Source: an uncultured Flavobacteriaceae bacterium
Lineage (GTDB): Bacteria; Bacteroidota; Bacteroidia; Flavobacteriales; Flavobacteriaceae
Reading direction: 5' to 3'
DNA length: 64,000 nt
Assembly (NCBI GenBank): GCA_934675205.1
Contig: CAKUPQ010000004.1
Span: 124,001 to 188,000, forward strand
Below, in pieces: positions 17,065 through 27,471 of this stretch. Each line of letters opens with the position of its first letter. Within the stretch, counting starts at the first letter, position 1. A program made the position numbers and the translations under genes. The notes beneath the pieces were generated by a model. It saw only the letters and a program-made list of their open reading frames with translations. It ran no database searches and was not told where the DNA came from.

Positions 17065-18303
17065 ATGAACAAAACATTCAATTTATTATTCTTTGTAAAA
17101 AAGAATAAAATCAAAGCCAACGGAACTGCACCGATTTATTTACGGATTACGATAGACGGCAAAGCCAAAGAGATTGCTTCAAAAAGATACATTGCTCCTG
17201 ATAAGTGGGATTCAAAGATGCAGAAAGCAATTGGTACATCCGAAGAGATAAAATTACTCAATGCTTATCTCAAAACTTTAGAGCAACAGGTATATGATAC
17301 CCATCATATAATGCTCAAAGACCGGACTACGACAACATCGGAAAGTTTAAAATCTAAACTGCTTGGAACAGATAAAAAGAACCGGATGTTAGTTCCAATA
17401 TTCGAAGACCACAACAACAAAGTTGAAAGTCTTTTAGGTCAGGAATACGCTTACGGAACGTTAGAGCGATACAAAACCTCATTAAAACATACCATAGATT
17501 TTATGAAATCGAAATATTCGGTATCGGATATTGACATTAAGGAAATCGACCACGCTTTTATAATGGATTATGAATTTTATTTACGGAGTGTCCGAAAATG
17601 CAATAACAACACAACGGTAAAATATCTTAAAAACTTCAAGAAAATTATCAGGTTGTGTATTGCCAATGGTTGGTTAGACAGAGACCCGTTTGTAAATTAT
17701 AAACCTAAGGTCCGTGAGGTAGAAAGAGAATTCCTTTCCCAGGAAGAAGTCATCACCATTTATACAAAACAGTTCAAAACCGAAAGACTGAATCTGGTAA
17801 AAGACATTTTTGTTTTCAGTTGTTTTACGGGCTTGGCTTATATTGATGTAAAGAACTTGACCAAGTCACGAATTAATATTGGTATAGACGGTGGAAAATG
17901 GATTTTTACCCATCGTCAAAAAACGGAAACCGCTTCCCGGATTCCCCTACTCCCTATTGCTGAAGAAATTATTCAGAAATATAAGGAACATCCGCAATGT
18001 ATTAATGAGGATAAGTTATTACCGGTTTTGAGTAATCAGAAAATGAACGGATATTTAAAAGAAATAGCCGATATATGCGAAATTGACAAGAATCTCACTT
18101 TCCACCTTGCCCGACACACTTTCGCTACTTCTATTACACTTTCTAATGGAGTTCCTATTGAATCAGTAAGCAAAATGCTCGGTCATAAAAACTTGAAAAC
18201 AACCCAGCACTATGCAAAAATATTAGACAAAAAAGTAAGTGATGATATGGCAGTTTTAAAAAACATGTTCAAAAAAGAGTCAATTCTATCTAAAACTAAT
18301 TAA
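17065..18303 (+). CDS. Tyrosine-type integrase (Bacteroides mobile-element family)
   Basis: This 412-aa site-specific recombinase has an N-terminal arm-binding domain (residues ~1-95; FVKKNKIKANGTAPIYLRITIDG is typical of Bacteroides integrases). A core-binding SAM-like domain (~105-205) follows, then the catalytic domain. Catalytic residues are seen in FSCFTGLAYIDVKNL (Arg replaced in this first box, as in many Bacteroidota integrases), FHLARHTFAT (H-x-x-R), LGHKNLKTTQHYAKI (His/Trp-equivalent and the Tyr nucleophile). It lies 253 bp from the tRNA-Ser, reading into the element. It should catalyse integration and, with an excisionase, excision. Confidence 0.95.
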   Translation: MNKTFNLLFFVKKNKIKANGTAPIYLRITIDGKAKEIASKRYIAPDKWDSKMQKAIGTSEEIKLLNAYLKTLEQQVYDTHHIMLKDRTTTTSESLKSKLLGTDKKNRMLVPIFEDHNNKVESLLGQEYAYGTLERYKTSLKHTIDFMKSKYSVSDIDIKEIDHAFIMDYEFYLRSVRKCNNNTTVKYLKNFKKIIRLCIANGWLDRDPFVNYKPKVREVEREFLSQEEVITIYTKQFKTERLNLVKDIFVFSCFTGLAYIDVKNLTKSRINIGIDGGKWIFTHRQKTETASRIPLLPIAEEIIQKYKEHPQCINEDKLLPVLSNQKMNGYLKEIADICEIDKNLTFHLARHTFATSITLSNGVPIESVSKMLGHKNLKTTQHYAKILDKKVSDDMAVLKNMFKKESILSKTN

Positions 18304-18467
18304 CCTACACCCTGAAATCATAGATTTTAACACAAAATGCCTGATTTTGTAAAATTTTGTCACGATTTGAGCAACTTCTGCCCAGGATATACTCGTTAAT
18401 TTTGTCCCGTAGAAAGTTAATAATCTTATAATCAAACATGTAAGATATTCTTAAATGACAAGAAACT

Positions 18468-20000
18468 ATGAAACTCAGTGTTTCCATAAAGAACAATATA
18501 GTAACAGTAATATGTTACCTGTATGTGCTGCTCTTTGTTTATACCGCTGTAAGTAAGGCTTTAGATTTTAATAAATTTCAGGTTCAGTTAGGGCAATCAC
18601 CTCTTTTAAGTGCTTTTGCGGATTGGGTTTCCTGGGGAGTAATATTATCTGAATTATTTGTTTCCGGTTTATTATTGTTTGATAAAACTCGGCGTATCGG
18701 CCTCTTTATTGCGTTTGCCTTGATGACTATGTTTACAACCTATATAGTTATCATATTGAATTTTAGCTCCTTTGTACCTTGTTCGTGTGGAGGTGTTTTG
18801 GAAAAAATGGGATGGACAGAACATTTGATTTTTAATATCTGTTTTATTGTCCTTGCAATTATCGCATTGGTATTAGAAAAGAGCCCAACCGATACTCAAA
18901 AAAATAACCGTGTAAAAGCGAAATCATTTATTCTATCAATATTAAGTATCTTCATTGGGGGGATTATTTTTGTTACGACTTTATACCTACTATCTGAAGA
19001 AGAAATACATAGAAATAACAGTTTCTTACGCAGGTATCCTCCACATCCTGTAACCACAATAAAAGGTTTAAATATTAAGTATAATTCATATTATATAGCA
19101 GGAGTTGCAGAAGACCGTATATATCTTGGAAATACCAGTGCCCCAGCACATATTATAAGTATTGATACTACTCTTACAGATTTAAGAACTCACCAAATAG
19201 AACTGGATAACGAACAACAAATTACTTTTTTTGCTCCGCAAATCAGAATACAATCACCTTATTTTTTCTTGATCGATGGTAATGTCCCTGTTATTTTTAA
19301 AGGAAAACTATCTGATTGGAAGGCACAATTTTATTGGCAAGGGAACGACAACAATACTTTTTCGCAAATTGAGGTTGTTTCTCCAACCCAGTTTGTCTTA
19401 GGCGGTTTTCACAAGAACAGTAACCAAAATGTCATTGGTTATATTGATATTGAAAACTCACATCAGATTCAAGTATCTACACAATTATTAGAAAAGCAGA
19501 TTGACGGAATTTTTGACACCGATGGTATGTTACGGTACAATTTAGAATTAAACCGATTAGTATATGTGTACTATTACAGAAATGAATTTTTAACAGCAGA
19601 TATGGATCTCAAACTTGATTATCATGGACGTACAATTGATACGGTAAAAAACGCTGCAATCAAAATAGCATCTACAAATTCAGGTCAGGTCAGAACACTT
19701 GCTGAAAAACCTTTAATAGTAAACCACCAAAGTTATTCTTCAGGTAAATACTTATTTATAAAGTCTGACAGGTTAGGTAAATATGAACCTGAAGAAATGT
19801 TAAAAGATGCTTCAATTATTGATGTATATAATTTAGAAAATCACACTTATGAGTTTAGCTTCTATTTATATCATTATGAAAGGGAGAAAATAAAGAGCTT
19901 CCAGATTTATAGAAATATTTTAATCGGACTTAGTGAACATCATATAGTTCTATATCGTTTACAACCTTTAAATTTTAATTTAGAATCAGTCAGAGATTAA
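18468..20000 (+). CDS. MauE/DoxX-like membrane protein with C-terminal extracytoplasmic domain
   Basis: This 510-aa protein has an N-terminal four-helix MauE/DoxX-like membrane domain (residues ~10-140) with a VPCSCGG motif, a pattern found in redox-associated MauE-type proteins. A fifth membrane segment (~150-170) is followed by a ~330-residue beta-rich extracytoplasmic domain, possibly a propeller. MauE proteins support disulfide formation in exported partners. The next gene encodes a secreted four-cysteine peptide, so that peptide is a likely partner. This is inferred from the neighbourhood. Confidence 0.78.
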   Translation: MKLSVSIKNNIVTVICYLYVLLFVYTAVSKALDFNKFQVQLGQSPLLSAFADWVSWGVILSELFVSGLLLFDKTRRIGLFIAFALMTMFTTYIVIILNFSSFVPCSCGGVLEKMGWTEHLIFNICFIVLAIIALVLEKSPTDTQKNNRVKAKSFILSILSIFIGGIIFVTTLYLLSEEEIHRNNSFLRRYPPHPVTTIKGLNIKYNSYYIAGVAEDRIYLGNTSAPAHIISIDTTLTDLRTHQIELDNEQQITFFAPQIRIQSPYFFLIDGNVPVIFKGKLSDWKAQFYWQGNDNNTFSQIEVVSPTQFVLGGFHKNSNQNVIGYIDIENSHQIQVSTQLLEKQIDGIFDTDGMLRYNLELNRLVYVYYYRNEFLTADMDLKLDYHGRTIDTVKNAAIKIASTNSGQVRTLAEKPLIVNHQSYSSGKYLFIKSDRLGKYEPEEMLKDASIIDVYNLENHTYEFSFYLYHYEREKIKSFQIYRNILIGLSEHHIVLYRLQPLNFNLESVRD

Positions 20001-20083
20001 ATATAATGAAAATATACGGGCCGTATCAGGGGAAATCGAAAACCTGTAAAAGAGTAGATATAAATCATTAAAATTTTAAAGTT

Positions 20084-20365
20084 ATGAAAGCTAAAATTTT
20101 AAAAACGGTTTTGCCAGCTTTTGTGTTAATGCTGGCAGTATTTAGTGCTTTTGCATTTAAAAGAGCAGAAAACAAAGCGTTATTAGCGTTAGAAAACGGG
20201 TGGATTAACCTGTCAGGGCAACCTTGCCACGTACAGGTTCAGTGTGATAATACTACGTCACCTTTTGTCTGTAAAGCTGTTTATAACGGTGTGGAACATC
20301 AAGCTTATGGGAAAGTGAACCCAAAAGTAATGTCTTGTACTAAAATTCTGTATAGATTACCATAA
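20084..20365 (+). CDS. Small secreted four-cysteine protein (DUF6520-like)
   Basis: This 93-aa precursor has a signal peptide (residues ~1-26, ILKTVLPAFVLMLAVFSAFAF) and a short mature part with four cysteines in QPCHVQVQC, PFVCKA and MSCTKI. I believe it belongs to the DUF6520 family of Bacteroidota. It lies 83 nt after the MauE-like gene on the same strand and ends at a terminator. Function unknown; the cysteines suggest two disulfides in the periplasm or outside the cell. Confidence 0.75.
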   Translation: MKAKILKTVLPAFVLMLAVFSAFAFKRAENKALLALENGWINLSGQPCHVQVQCDNTTSPFVCKAVYNGVEHQAYGKVNPKVMSCTKILYRLP

Positions 20366-20379
20366 TAACTTAAAACAAT

Positions 20380-20411
20380 AAAAGGTGTCCTTTTGATATG
20401 GGACACCTTTT
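20380..20411. terminator. Bidirectional terminator after the four-cysteine peptide gene
   Basis: aaaaggtgtcc (20380-20390) pairs with ggacacctttt (20401-20411) across a 10-nt loop. It separates the convergent peptide gene (+) and S9 peptidase gene (-). Confidence 0.88.
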
Positions 20412-20413
20412 CG

Positions 20414-22984
20414 TTATTTATTTCCTCTGTCTTCTTTAGGAGAATTTTTCAAATGATAATTAAACCAATTTATTGTTTTAAGTGTTAAATCTTTCTGATT
20501 TAAAAAATTTGTAAGTGAATGTCCTTCGTTTGGATAAATTAAAAGAGTGCTTTTTTTCTGAAGTCTCCATAAAGCTGTATGCATTTTTACACTATGAGAA
20601 GGATTAACAGTTGCATCATTACCTCCAGCCCATAACAGTACAGGAGTATTTATTGTTTTTACATTCATAATGGGAGATTCTGATAAAAACTCTTTTTCTG
20701 TGAAAAGGATTTTATTCCTGAATTGTTCACTCTCAAACCGCTCCATATTTGAAAGATTAGTAGAATCTATATCAAGATAAAAACTCAACAAATCAGTAAC
20801 CCCTGCACCTGCAATGGCAGTCTTAAACCTATCTGTCTGACTGATAATATATGTAGTTTCAAATCCTCCGAAAGAGTGTCCGATAAGTCCGATATTATCT
20901 TTATCTATTGAAGCTGTTTTGATAGCTTGGTCAATAGATTCGGAAACACAATCTAAAGCTGATTTTCCTGGCTTATTAAGTGTGTAAGCAATATCTGGCA
21001 ATAAAACAAAATAGTCTTCCAAAGTAAAGTTAGTTACATTAAAACCTGCAAAGGTTTCCAATGAAGGAGGAACATATTCGTGTAAAGCGTATGATTTATT
21101 CTCATAAATAGAAACAATCATTGGATATTTTTTATCAGGGTTATAATCCGCGGGATAAAATAATGCTCCTTTCAGTTTTTTACCATTTGAGTCTCTATAA
21201 TAAATTAACTCGGATTTTCCCCAATAGAAATGTTTTTGTTGCTCATTGGCTTGGGCGATTTGCGTTTGTTTCTTGTCTGTCGTAATGTTTACTATTCTTG
21301 GAGAAATATCAAATGCACTCTCAATAAATTGAAAGTTATTACCCTTTCCGATTCTTTTTACATATACAATTTTGCAATCCTTATGTACAGTTTCCTCAAA
21401 ACCACTTTTTGTAGTCCATACGCCAAAACCTTCACTTAATTTTTCTGTATTTAAGCTTTTGATAAGCAGTCCCTCTTCCAGATTGTATGAAGATGAAGCA
21501 AACCCAAAAAAATTATCTCGGATTGATTTACCCAAATAAGTCATAATACGATACCTTATATTCATGTCTGCTCCATTAGTCAGTTTTTGACTTTTTGTTC
21601 CATCAGGCGAAATCAACCATATATCAAACCGGTCATAAACCAAAATCTGTCCCGATGAAGTCCAACCACCAAAACCATAAGCCCGATGTTCATCAAGGCG
21701 GTCGCTCATTGATGTATTAAATACCGCATCAATGTGGCTTGTAATACAGGTATGCTTATCAGCTTTAATGTCATAGCTCCACCAATTCTTATCCTTAAAA
21801 TAAGCTATATACTGCCCGTTTGGTATAGTAACAATGTGATTATATGCTCTTAATTGTTTCTCAATTATTTTCTTTCGGCTACCTGTATTCAAATCTATCA
21901 AATAAACATCACTATACCTATCGTCATATTCATACAAAGGAAGATAACGGTCATTATTTAACAATACAGCCTTTTCCTGATTATCTGTTAAAGCACAAGC
22001 TATCAGATTACCTTTTTCTATTTCATAGACTTTATTCTGTAAGGGCAACCAAACATTCCATTGCTGAAAAATTATATCTGTTTTTGGAGGTACTTGTTTA
22101 TCTGAGGATTTCCATATCTGTACCTTAGAAGTATCCTCCAAGGCATTCACATTACAAGCAGTATCAAAAAACACTTTATTCCCGTTATCTGAAATATATA
22201 TTTTGGTATTAACAATATGTACATCAATCGGGAAATCTTTGATTTTTGAGGGTTCAAGACGAATTATATTTGAAGGCTTATCTACATTGGTAGTATATAA
22301 AATACCGTAATCATTTTTATCTTTATTAAAGACGTAGTAAGCCAAAGATTTTCCGGAAGCATTCCACGTTAAATTTTGAAAATCCAAATTCTCGTTTTGT
22401 GATAAAATAGTTTGCTTTTTAAAATCCGATAGACTTACCAGTTTAACTAAAGAAGTTTCTTTATTATTTTCAATTATGGATAAGTGTGTCCCTGTTGGAT
22501 TTAGACTATATTCTTTTACATTGTGAAATTCCTGACCCTGTCCTGTTTCAAAATTCTTCAGTATCAATGTATTTGATTCTGATAAATAAATAAGACATTT
22601 CCCATCTTTTGTAAACTCAAACTCTTTTACATTTGAATATTCATTTTGCCGTCCTGTGTCTGTTTCTAAGATATATAGCGTATTAGTTTTCATATAAGCA
22701 AATAAATCTCCTTTGGGTGTTATTTTCTCGTTATAACCAGAAGGAAATACATACTGAAAATCTGTAACGGTATTTTTAAAAAACAATGTATCAATATTAT
22801 TCTCATACGATTTTGAGAAAGATGTCCATATACCATCGTCAGACACAACACCCATCTTTAAGGTATTCCATAATTTATAATCTTCAGGAGTCAGCTTTCT
22901 TCTTTGTTGAGAATAACCAGCAAAACTGAAAATAAATACAATTATTATACACCAGATACTTTTATGAAAATTATTGTTTTTCAT
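20414..22984 (-). CDS. S9-family serine peptidase (prolyl oligopeptidase type)
   Basis: This 856-aa protein has an N-terminal signal peptide (to ~residue 25, FSFAGYSQQ), a long beta-propeller domain and a C-terminal alpha/beta-hydrolase domain. The catalytic serine is in GHSFGGFE, the acid is in AGGNDATVNPSHS and the histidine is in YPNEGHSLTNF. Such enzymes cleave short peptides. It is the last gene of a SusC-SusD-peptidase operon (12 nt after susD), which suggests that peptides captured by SusCD are degraded in the periplasm. Confidence 0.9.
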   Translation of the reverse strand: MKNNNFHKSIWCIIIVFIFSFAGYSQQRRKLTPEDYKLWNTLKMGVVSDDGIWTSFSKSYENNIDTLFFKNTVTDFQYVFPSGYNEKITPKGDLFAYMKTNTLYILETDTGRQNEYSNVKEFEFTKDGKCLIYLSESNTLILKNFETGQGQEFHNVKEYSLNPTGTHLSIIENNKETSLVKLVSLSDFKKQTILSQNENLDFQNLTWNASGKSLAYYVFNKDKNDYGILYTTNVDKPSNIIRLEPSKIKDFPIDVHIVNTKIYISDNGNKVFFDTACNVNALEDTSKVQIWKSSDKQVPPKTDIIFQQWNVWLPLQNKVYEIEKGNLIACALTDNQEKAVLLNNDRYLPLYEYDDRYSDVYLIDLNTGSRKKIIEKQLRAYNHIVTIPNGQYIAYFKDKNWWSYDIKADKHTCITSHIDAVFNTSMSDRLDEHRAYGFGGWTSSGQILVYDRFDIWLISPDGTKSQKLTNGADMNIRYRIMTYLGKSIRDNFFGFASSSYNLEEGLLIKSLNTEKLSEGFGVWTTKSGFEETVHKDCKIVYVKRIGKGNNFQFIESAFDISPRIVNITTDKKQTQIAQANEQQKHFYWGKSELIYYRDSNGKKLKGALFYPADYNPDKKYPMIVSIYENKSYALHEYVPPSLETFAGFNVTNFTLEDYFVLLPDIAYTLNKPGKSALDCVSESIDQAIKTASIDKDNIGLIGHSFGGFETTYIISQTDRFKTAIAGAGVTDLLSFYLDIDSTNLSNMERFESEQFRNKILFTEKEFLSESPIMNVKTINTPVLLWAGGNDATVNPSHSVKMHTALWRLQKKSTLLIYPNEGHSLTNFLNQKDLTLKTINWFNYHLKNSPKEDRGNK

Positions 22985-22996
22985 TCTGTTATATTT

Positions 22997-24394
22997 TTAA
23001 TACCCCAAATTTTGTGGTAATAGATTAGGATTAAGTAATAATTCTGATTCCGGTATAGGTAACAATATGTCCGTTGTATTCCAGCCTGGTTTAACCGGAG
23101 ATAGTACGTTGTTTATTATTCCCATACGTTTTAAATCAAAAAAACGATGTCCCAATTCACTGAAAAACTCCACTTTACGCTCCTGCATAACAGCCTCTAT
23201 AAGCTGTACTTCTGTATTTGCAGAAGTATCAGGCAATGATGCACGGTTACGGATTTTATTGATGTCATTTTTTGCTCCGTCCAAATCGCCCAAACGTGCC
23301 AAAGCTTCGGCTCTAATCAGATACAATTCCTCTAGCCGAAACAAAACAGAATATTCATTGGACATTATATCTGTTACAGATTGTTTGTATTTAAAAGGAT
23401 AATACCACGTTTCTCCGTCTGTAACAGTACCTGTCCAATGTTCTTTTCGTAAATCACCCGCTTCAAAAGCATCAACCAGATGTGTGCTTAATGCACGGTT
23501 TGGTGGAGGTCCCATTGTAAAAATAAAACTTTGCCCTTCTTGGGTTGGCATTCCTTCTTGGGTTGGCATTAACTGCCAGATAGTCCCTGTACTATGCTTC
23601 AAAAAAACATCATCGAGAGAATTTACCCAAGTAAAGTTCCCTGAATTTATTACTGAACTTGCTTCAATTCCAGCAGATTCCCAATCAGCATTATACAAAT
23701 GTATCCTTGCCAATAAAGATTTTACAACATCAATATCAGGACGTACCCTAAACGAGTTTTGACTTACCAAAGGCATAAGTGATTTTGCCTCCTCCAAGTC
23801 GGTAATCAACAGTGCATACACCTGCGGTACGGATGATTTTCCAATAACAGCATTGACTGTATAATCCGTTGTTGTTACATAAGGTATCTCTCCAAAAATA
23901 TTAAGCAAATGAAAATGTATATAGGCTCTTATAAATAATACCTCACCCAAAAGTCTGTTTTTATCACTTTCAGAAATTACAGAGGAATTTTCAACTCCTT
24001 CTTTTACAGCATTAGCCGCATAAATCAGATTATAGCTCCCATTCCATAATGAGGAAACACTCGAATTTGTAGCAATAAGACTGTTTTGGAAAAACTGAAA
24101 CTCTGATATTCCGGTATTATATGTTTGTAGTTCATCTGCATAGCTGCCAAATAGTATTGATATTCCGCTTGAATTACCACATACCAATACATTATTTACC
24201 AATTTACTATAAATACTTGTTATAGCAGCTTCTGCTGTTCCTACATCATTAAAAACCATTTCCCCTGTAAGCTCTGAATCAGGGAAATCAACTTCAACGA
24301 AACTCTCACAGCCTGTTGAAAGTATTACCATTAATAATAAGCTCACAATATTTAAATGCTTATTACAACTTATAGATATTATTATTTTTTTCAT
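22997..24394 (-). CDS. SusD/RagB-family outer-membrane lipoprotein
   Basis: This 465-aa lipoprotein has a lipobox near residue 29 (VILSTGCESF). SusD features include SVSSLWNGSYNLIYAANAV, TPR-like helices (LLGEVLFIRAYIHFHLLNIFGEIPYV) and the C-terminal ERKVEFFSELGHRFFDLKRMG. It forms the lid of the SusC transporter at 24413 and binds the substrate outside the cell. An in-frame 18-bp tandem duplication encodes MPTQEG twice. It is co-transcribed with SusC (18-nt gap). Confidence 0.93.
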   Translation of the reverse strand: MKKIIISISCNKHLNIVSLLLMVILSTGCESFVEVDFPDSELTGEMVFNDVGTAEAAITSIYSKLVNNVLVCGNSSGISILFGSYADELQTYNTGISEFQFFQNSLIATNSSVSSLWNGSYNLIYAANAVKEGVENSSVISESDKNRLLGEVLFIRAYIHFHLLNIFGEIPYVTTTDYTVNAVIGKSSVPQVYALLITDLEEAKSLMPLVSQNSFRVRPDIDVVKSLLARIHLYNADWESAGIEASSVINSGNFTWVNSLDDVFLKHSTGTIWQLMPTQEGMPTQEGQSFIFTMGPPPNRALSTHLVDAFEAGDLRKEHWTGTVTDGETWYYPFKYKQSVTDIMSNEYSVLFRLEELYLIRAEALARLGDLDGAKNDINKIRNRASLPDTSANTEVQLIEAVMQERKVEFFSELGHRFFDLKRMGIINNVLSPVKPGWNTTDILLPIPESELLLNPNLLPQNLGY

Positions 24395-24412
24395 AACGAT
24401 TCTATTTAAAGG

Positions 24413-27400
24413 TTAAAAACTTAATTCAATACCTAATGAAAATACCCGTAAAGGGGGCAAAACACCTGTTGATTGATTTTCAGGGTCGGGTCCTTTAAAT
24501 CGGGTAATTGTCAATAAATTTTGTCCCTGCATATAAATACGACAGCTTGTTAATTCTGACCATATCGTTGGAAGTGTATAAGATAAAGACAGGTTTTTAA
24601 GCCTGATAAATGACGCATCACTAAATGCTCCATCACTGCTTAAAAATCTATAATAAGCGTTAGTTACTCCACTGTTAAGTCCAGTAGTATAAGGCTGAAT
24701 AGTGCTGTTATCTCCCGGTTGTTGCCAAGCATCAGTAAAATCTGTCGGTAAATTACTGGCTATTCCGGGTAATACTCCCAAATAATTATAATTACTACCT
24801 AATTGCTTCACAAATTGGAATAAAAAATCCAGCTGCCACTTTTTATAGCTGATACTATTGTGCAGACCTCCGAAAAATTCAGGTGTGGTACGGATTATTT
24901 TTTCTCTGTCATTATCAGCTGTAATTTGTCCATCCCTGTCATAATCTTCAAATTCATAAATACCTGTCTGTGGATTCATTCCTGTATAATGATAAACCTT
25001 ATAAATATCCAAAGCCTGTCCGATTACATATTGATTAGCATAGGTAGAGCCTTCAAGGTTTGGAAAAGAAATCAGCTTGTTGTTTGGTATAGTAAAATTT
25101 AAAGATGTCGTCCACGAAAAATTATTATTACTGATTGGTCTTCCCTGAATTTCAAATTCCCAACCGGTATTCTGAACAGTAGCATCTAAATTAGCTGTTA
25201 CAAAAGGAAAACCCGTTGTTCCGGGTAGAGGAATACCGACTAACTGATTGGAAGAACGATTGCGGTAATGTGCTACGGAAAGAAACAGCCTGTCTTTAAG
25301 AAAACCTAATTCTAAAGCTCCTTCTATCTTCGTATTGGTTTCCCAGCTAAAATCAGGATTGAACAGGCGTGTTGGCTCTAATCCTACAACACCTTCATAG
25401 TTTAATTGCGATAAGCCGTATGTGTTTAAATACTGATAATCTCCAATTTGGTCACTTCCAGTAGTTCCGTAGCTTCCCCTTAATTTTCCAAAGCTCAGCC
25501 ACTGCATATTTTGGTCAAAATATTTTTCTCTTGAAAAGAGCCACGCAGCACCAACAGCACCAAAATTAGCAAACTTTTTCCCCGGTCCGAAACGACTTGA
25601 ACCATCTCTACGTCCTGTAAGATTTAGAAAATATTTATCTTCATAAGAATAATTGATACGACCAAATACAGCACCATATCTATATTCAGAATTATTTGTG
25701 TTTAATACGAATATATTAGAGGCTGCTGCCATATTATTTATCAGATTATTATTAGAAAATCCCCACGCATATATTCCTGATTGTGTTCGGCTTCGACTTT
25801 GGAATGTAGCACCAACCAAAGCATTTATAGTTCCTCCGAAGATTTCTTGTTTGTAAGATAACTGAGGCTCAAAATTCCAAGATTGTAATTTAGCATCGTT
25901 TAAAAATAAAGCAGACATCTCACTGCTAAACCCATAAGCAGGGTCATAAATGGTATGTGGAGAAGTCTTCGATTCCGAAAGTCTTGAATCTGTAAATCCT
26001 AATCCTGCTTTCAGTTCCCAGCCTTTAAACGGACGGTACAAAAGCATTCCGTTTGCAATCAGGTTGTTGTTTTCTGCCAGATATTTTTCTTCTAATAAAC
26101 GATACGGATTATTCCAAGTTGAATTTTCCCAGTTTAATCCTCCTTCCGAATTGTACGGTTCAGGAGCATTAGGAGCTAATGTATATGCTTCTCGGGTAAG
26201 GTCTGTACCCAATAAATTATTTTTGTCTGCTGTATAATTTCCAGAAAGTGATGCTTCAAACTTTTTATCATCTGAAATGTGATTAACATTAAAATTAACC
26301 GATGCTTTTCGGTAAGCAAAATCTCCTGGAAATACAGTAGTTTCTTTATAGTGCGTACCGCTTAACAAAAACTGCGTACTTTCTGAACCTCCTGATACTG
26401 TCGCCTGAATACTGTTTGTATATGCTGTACCTCCGATAAGCTCTTCCTGCCAGTCAGTATAACGGTTTCTGTCCCAAGTTCCGTTTATATCATAGGCATA
26501 AAACGGAAAATCTGTAAAGCCATCATTGACAAGTGCCTGTTCACGCATTGCTAGATATTGCTCTGTATTCATCAATTTGAGCTTTCGGGTAACATTGCCA
26601 ACACCTGTATAGCTATTTATCTTAAAGTTGGTTTTTCCCTCTTTCCCTTTTTTGGTTGTAATAAGAACTACTCCATTTGCACCTCGTGAGCCGTAAATTG
26701 CAGTTGCATCAGCATCTTTTAAAACTTCAATACTCTCTATATCGGCAGGATTGATAGAATTAAGAGGGCTTAATCCTGTCCAAAGTATTCCAGCAGAGGC
26801 AAATTCATTTCCGAGATTTTCATTTCCAAATGGAATACCGTCAACAATGTATAAAGGGTTATTTCCGTCAGTTCTGATACTGTTTTTCCCTCGAATCTGA
26901 ATATCAAAACCACCTCCCGGAACACCGGTAGATTGTGTAATATTTACTCCCGCTATACGCCCCTGCATCGCTGCCAGTGGATTACTGACAGGTTGCTTTT
27001 CTATATCTTTTGAAGTTACTCTCACAATACTCCCCGTCCTTTCACGGTCTTTTACGGAATAATACCCGGCATTGATGATTATTTCATCAAGCAGGGTGGC
27101 ATCTTGTTCTAAAAGCACATCAATCACGGTACTGTCTGTGATGGCAACCTCATAGGTTTTATAACCGATAAACGAAAATACCAATACATCATTCTGATTG
27201 GCTTTAACGGAATAATATCCATTCTGGTCAGAGAATGTACCGTTTGTTGTTCCTTTGATGGTAATGCTTACCCCGGGCAAAGCTCCCGAAGCATCACTTA
27301 CAGTTCCTGTAATGGGCTGTTGTTGTTGAAAGGCAAAAGCAGGCAGGAACACGAGCTGTAGGATTAAGATACAGCAAAGCCTGCTATTCCTTTTGAAGAG

Positions 27401-27415
27401 TGAAAATTTCTTCAT
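24413..27415 (-). CDS. SusC/RagA-family TonB-linked outer-membrane transporter
   Basis: This 1000-aa receptor has a signal peptide (to ~residue 29), a carboxypeptidase-regulatory-like domain (ITGTVSDASGALPGVSITIKG) and a plug domain (~115-230). The plug contains QGRIAGVNITQSTG and the family motif NPLYIVDGIPF; a large barrel follows. With SusD it imports an oligomeric nutrient using TonB energy. The adjacent S9 peptidase favours a peptide rather than a glycan substrate; no glycosidases are nearby. The linked MauE/four-cysteine genes are unusual company. Confidence 0.94.
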   Translation of the reverse strand: MKKFSLFKRNSRLCCILILQLVFLPAFAFQQQQPITGTVSDASGALPGVSITIKGTTNGTFSDQNGYYSVKANQNDVLVFSFIGYKTYEVAITDSTVIDVLLEQDATLLDEIIINAGYYSVKDRERTGSIVRVTSKDIEKQPVSNPLAAMQGRIAGVNITQSTGVPGGGFDIQIRGKNSIRTDGNNPLYIVDGIPFGNENLGNEFASAGILWTGLSPLNSINPADIESIEVLKDADATAIYGSRGANGVVLITTKKGKEGKTNFKINSYTGVGNVTRKLKLMNTEQYLAMREQALVNDGFTDFPFYAYDINGTWDRNRYTDWQEELIGGTAYTNSIQATVSGGSESTQFLLSGTHYKETTVFPGDFAYRKASVNFNVNHISDDKKFEASLSGNYTADKNNLLGTDLTREAYTLAPNAPEPYNSEGGLNWENSTWNNPYRLLEEKYLAENNNLIANGMLLYRPFKGWELKAGLGFTDSRLSESKTSPHTIYDPAYGFSSEMSALFLNDAKLQSWNFEPQLSYKQEIFGGTINALVGATFQSRSRTQSGIYAWGFSNNNLINNMAAASNIFVLNTNNSEYRYGAVFGRINYSYEDKYFLNLTGRRDGSSRFGPGKKFANFGAVGAAWLFSREKYFDQNMQWLSFGKLRGSYGTTGSDQIGDYQYLNTYGLSQLNYEGVVGLEPTRLFNPDFSWETNTKIEGALELGFLKDRLFLSVAHYRNRSSNQLVGIPLPGTTGFPFVTANLDATVQNTGWEFEIQGRPISNNNFSWTTSLNFTIPNNKLISFPNLEGSTYANQYVIGQALDIYKVYHYTGMNPQTGIYEFEDYDRDGQITADNDREKIIRTTPEFFGGLHNSISYKKWQLDFLFQFVKQLGSNYNYLGVLPGIASNLPTDFTDAWQQPGDNSTIQPYTTGLNSGVTNAYYRFLSSDGAFSDASFIRLKNLSLSYTLPTIWSELTSCRIYMQGQNLLTITRFKGPDPENQSTGVLPPLRVFSLGIELSF

Positions 27416-27471
27416 AATTTTGAATAGTTTTAATGAAACATTTGTTTTATTGACTCGAAGTCCTCTATGTT

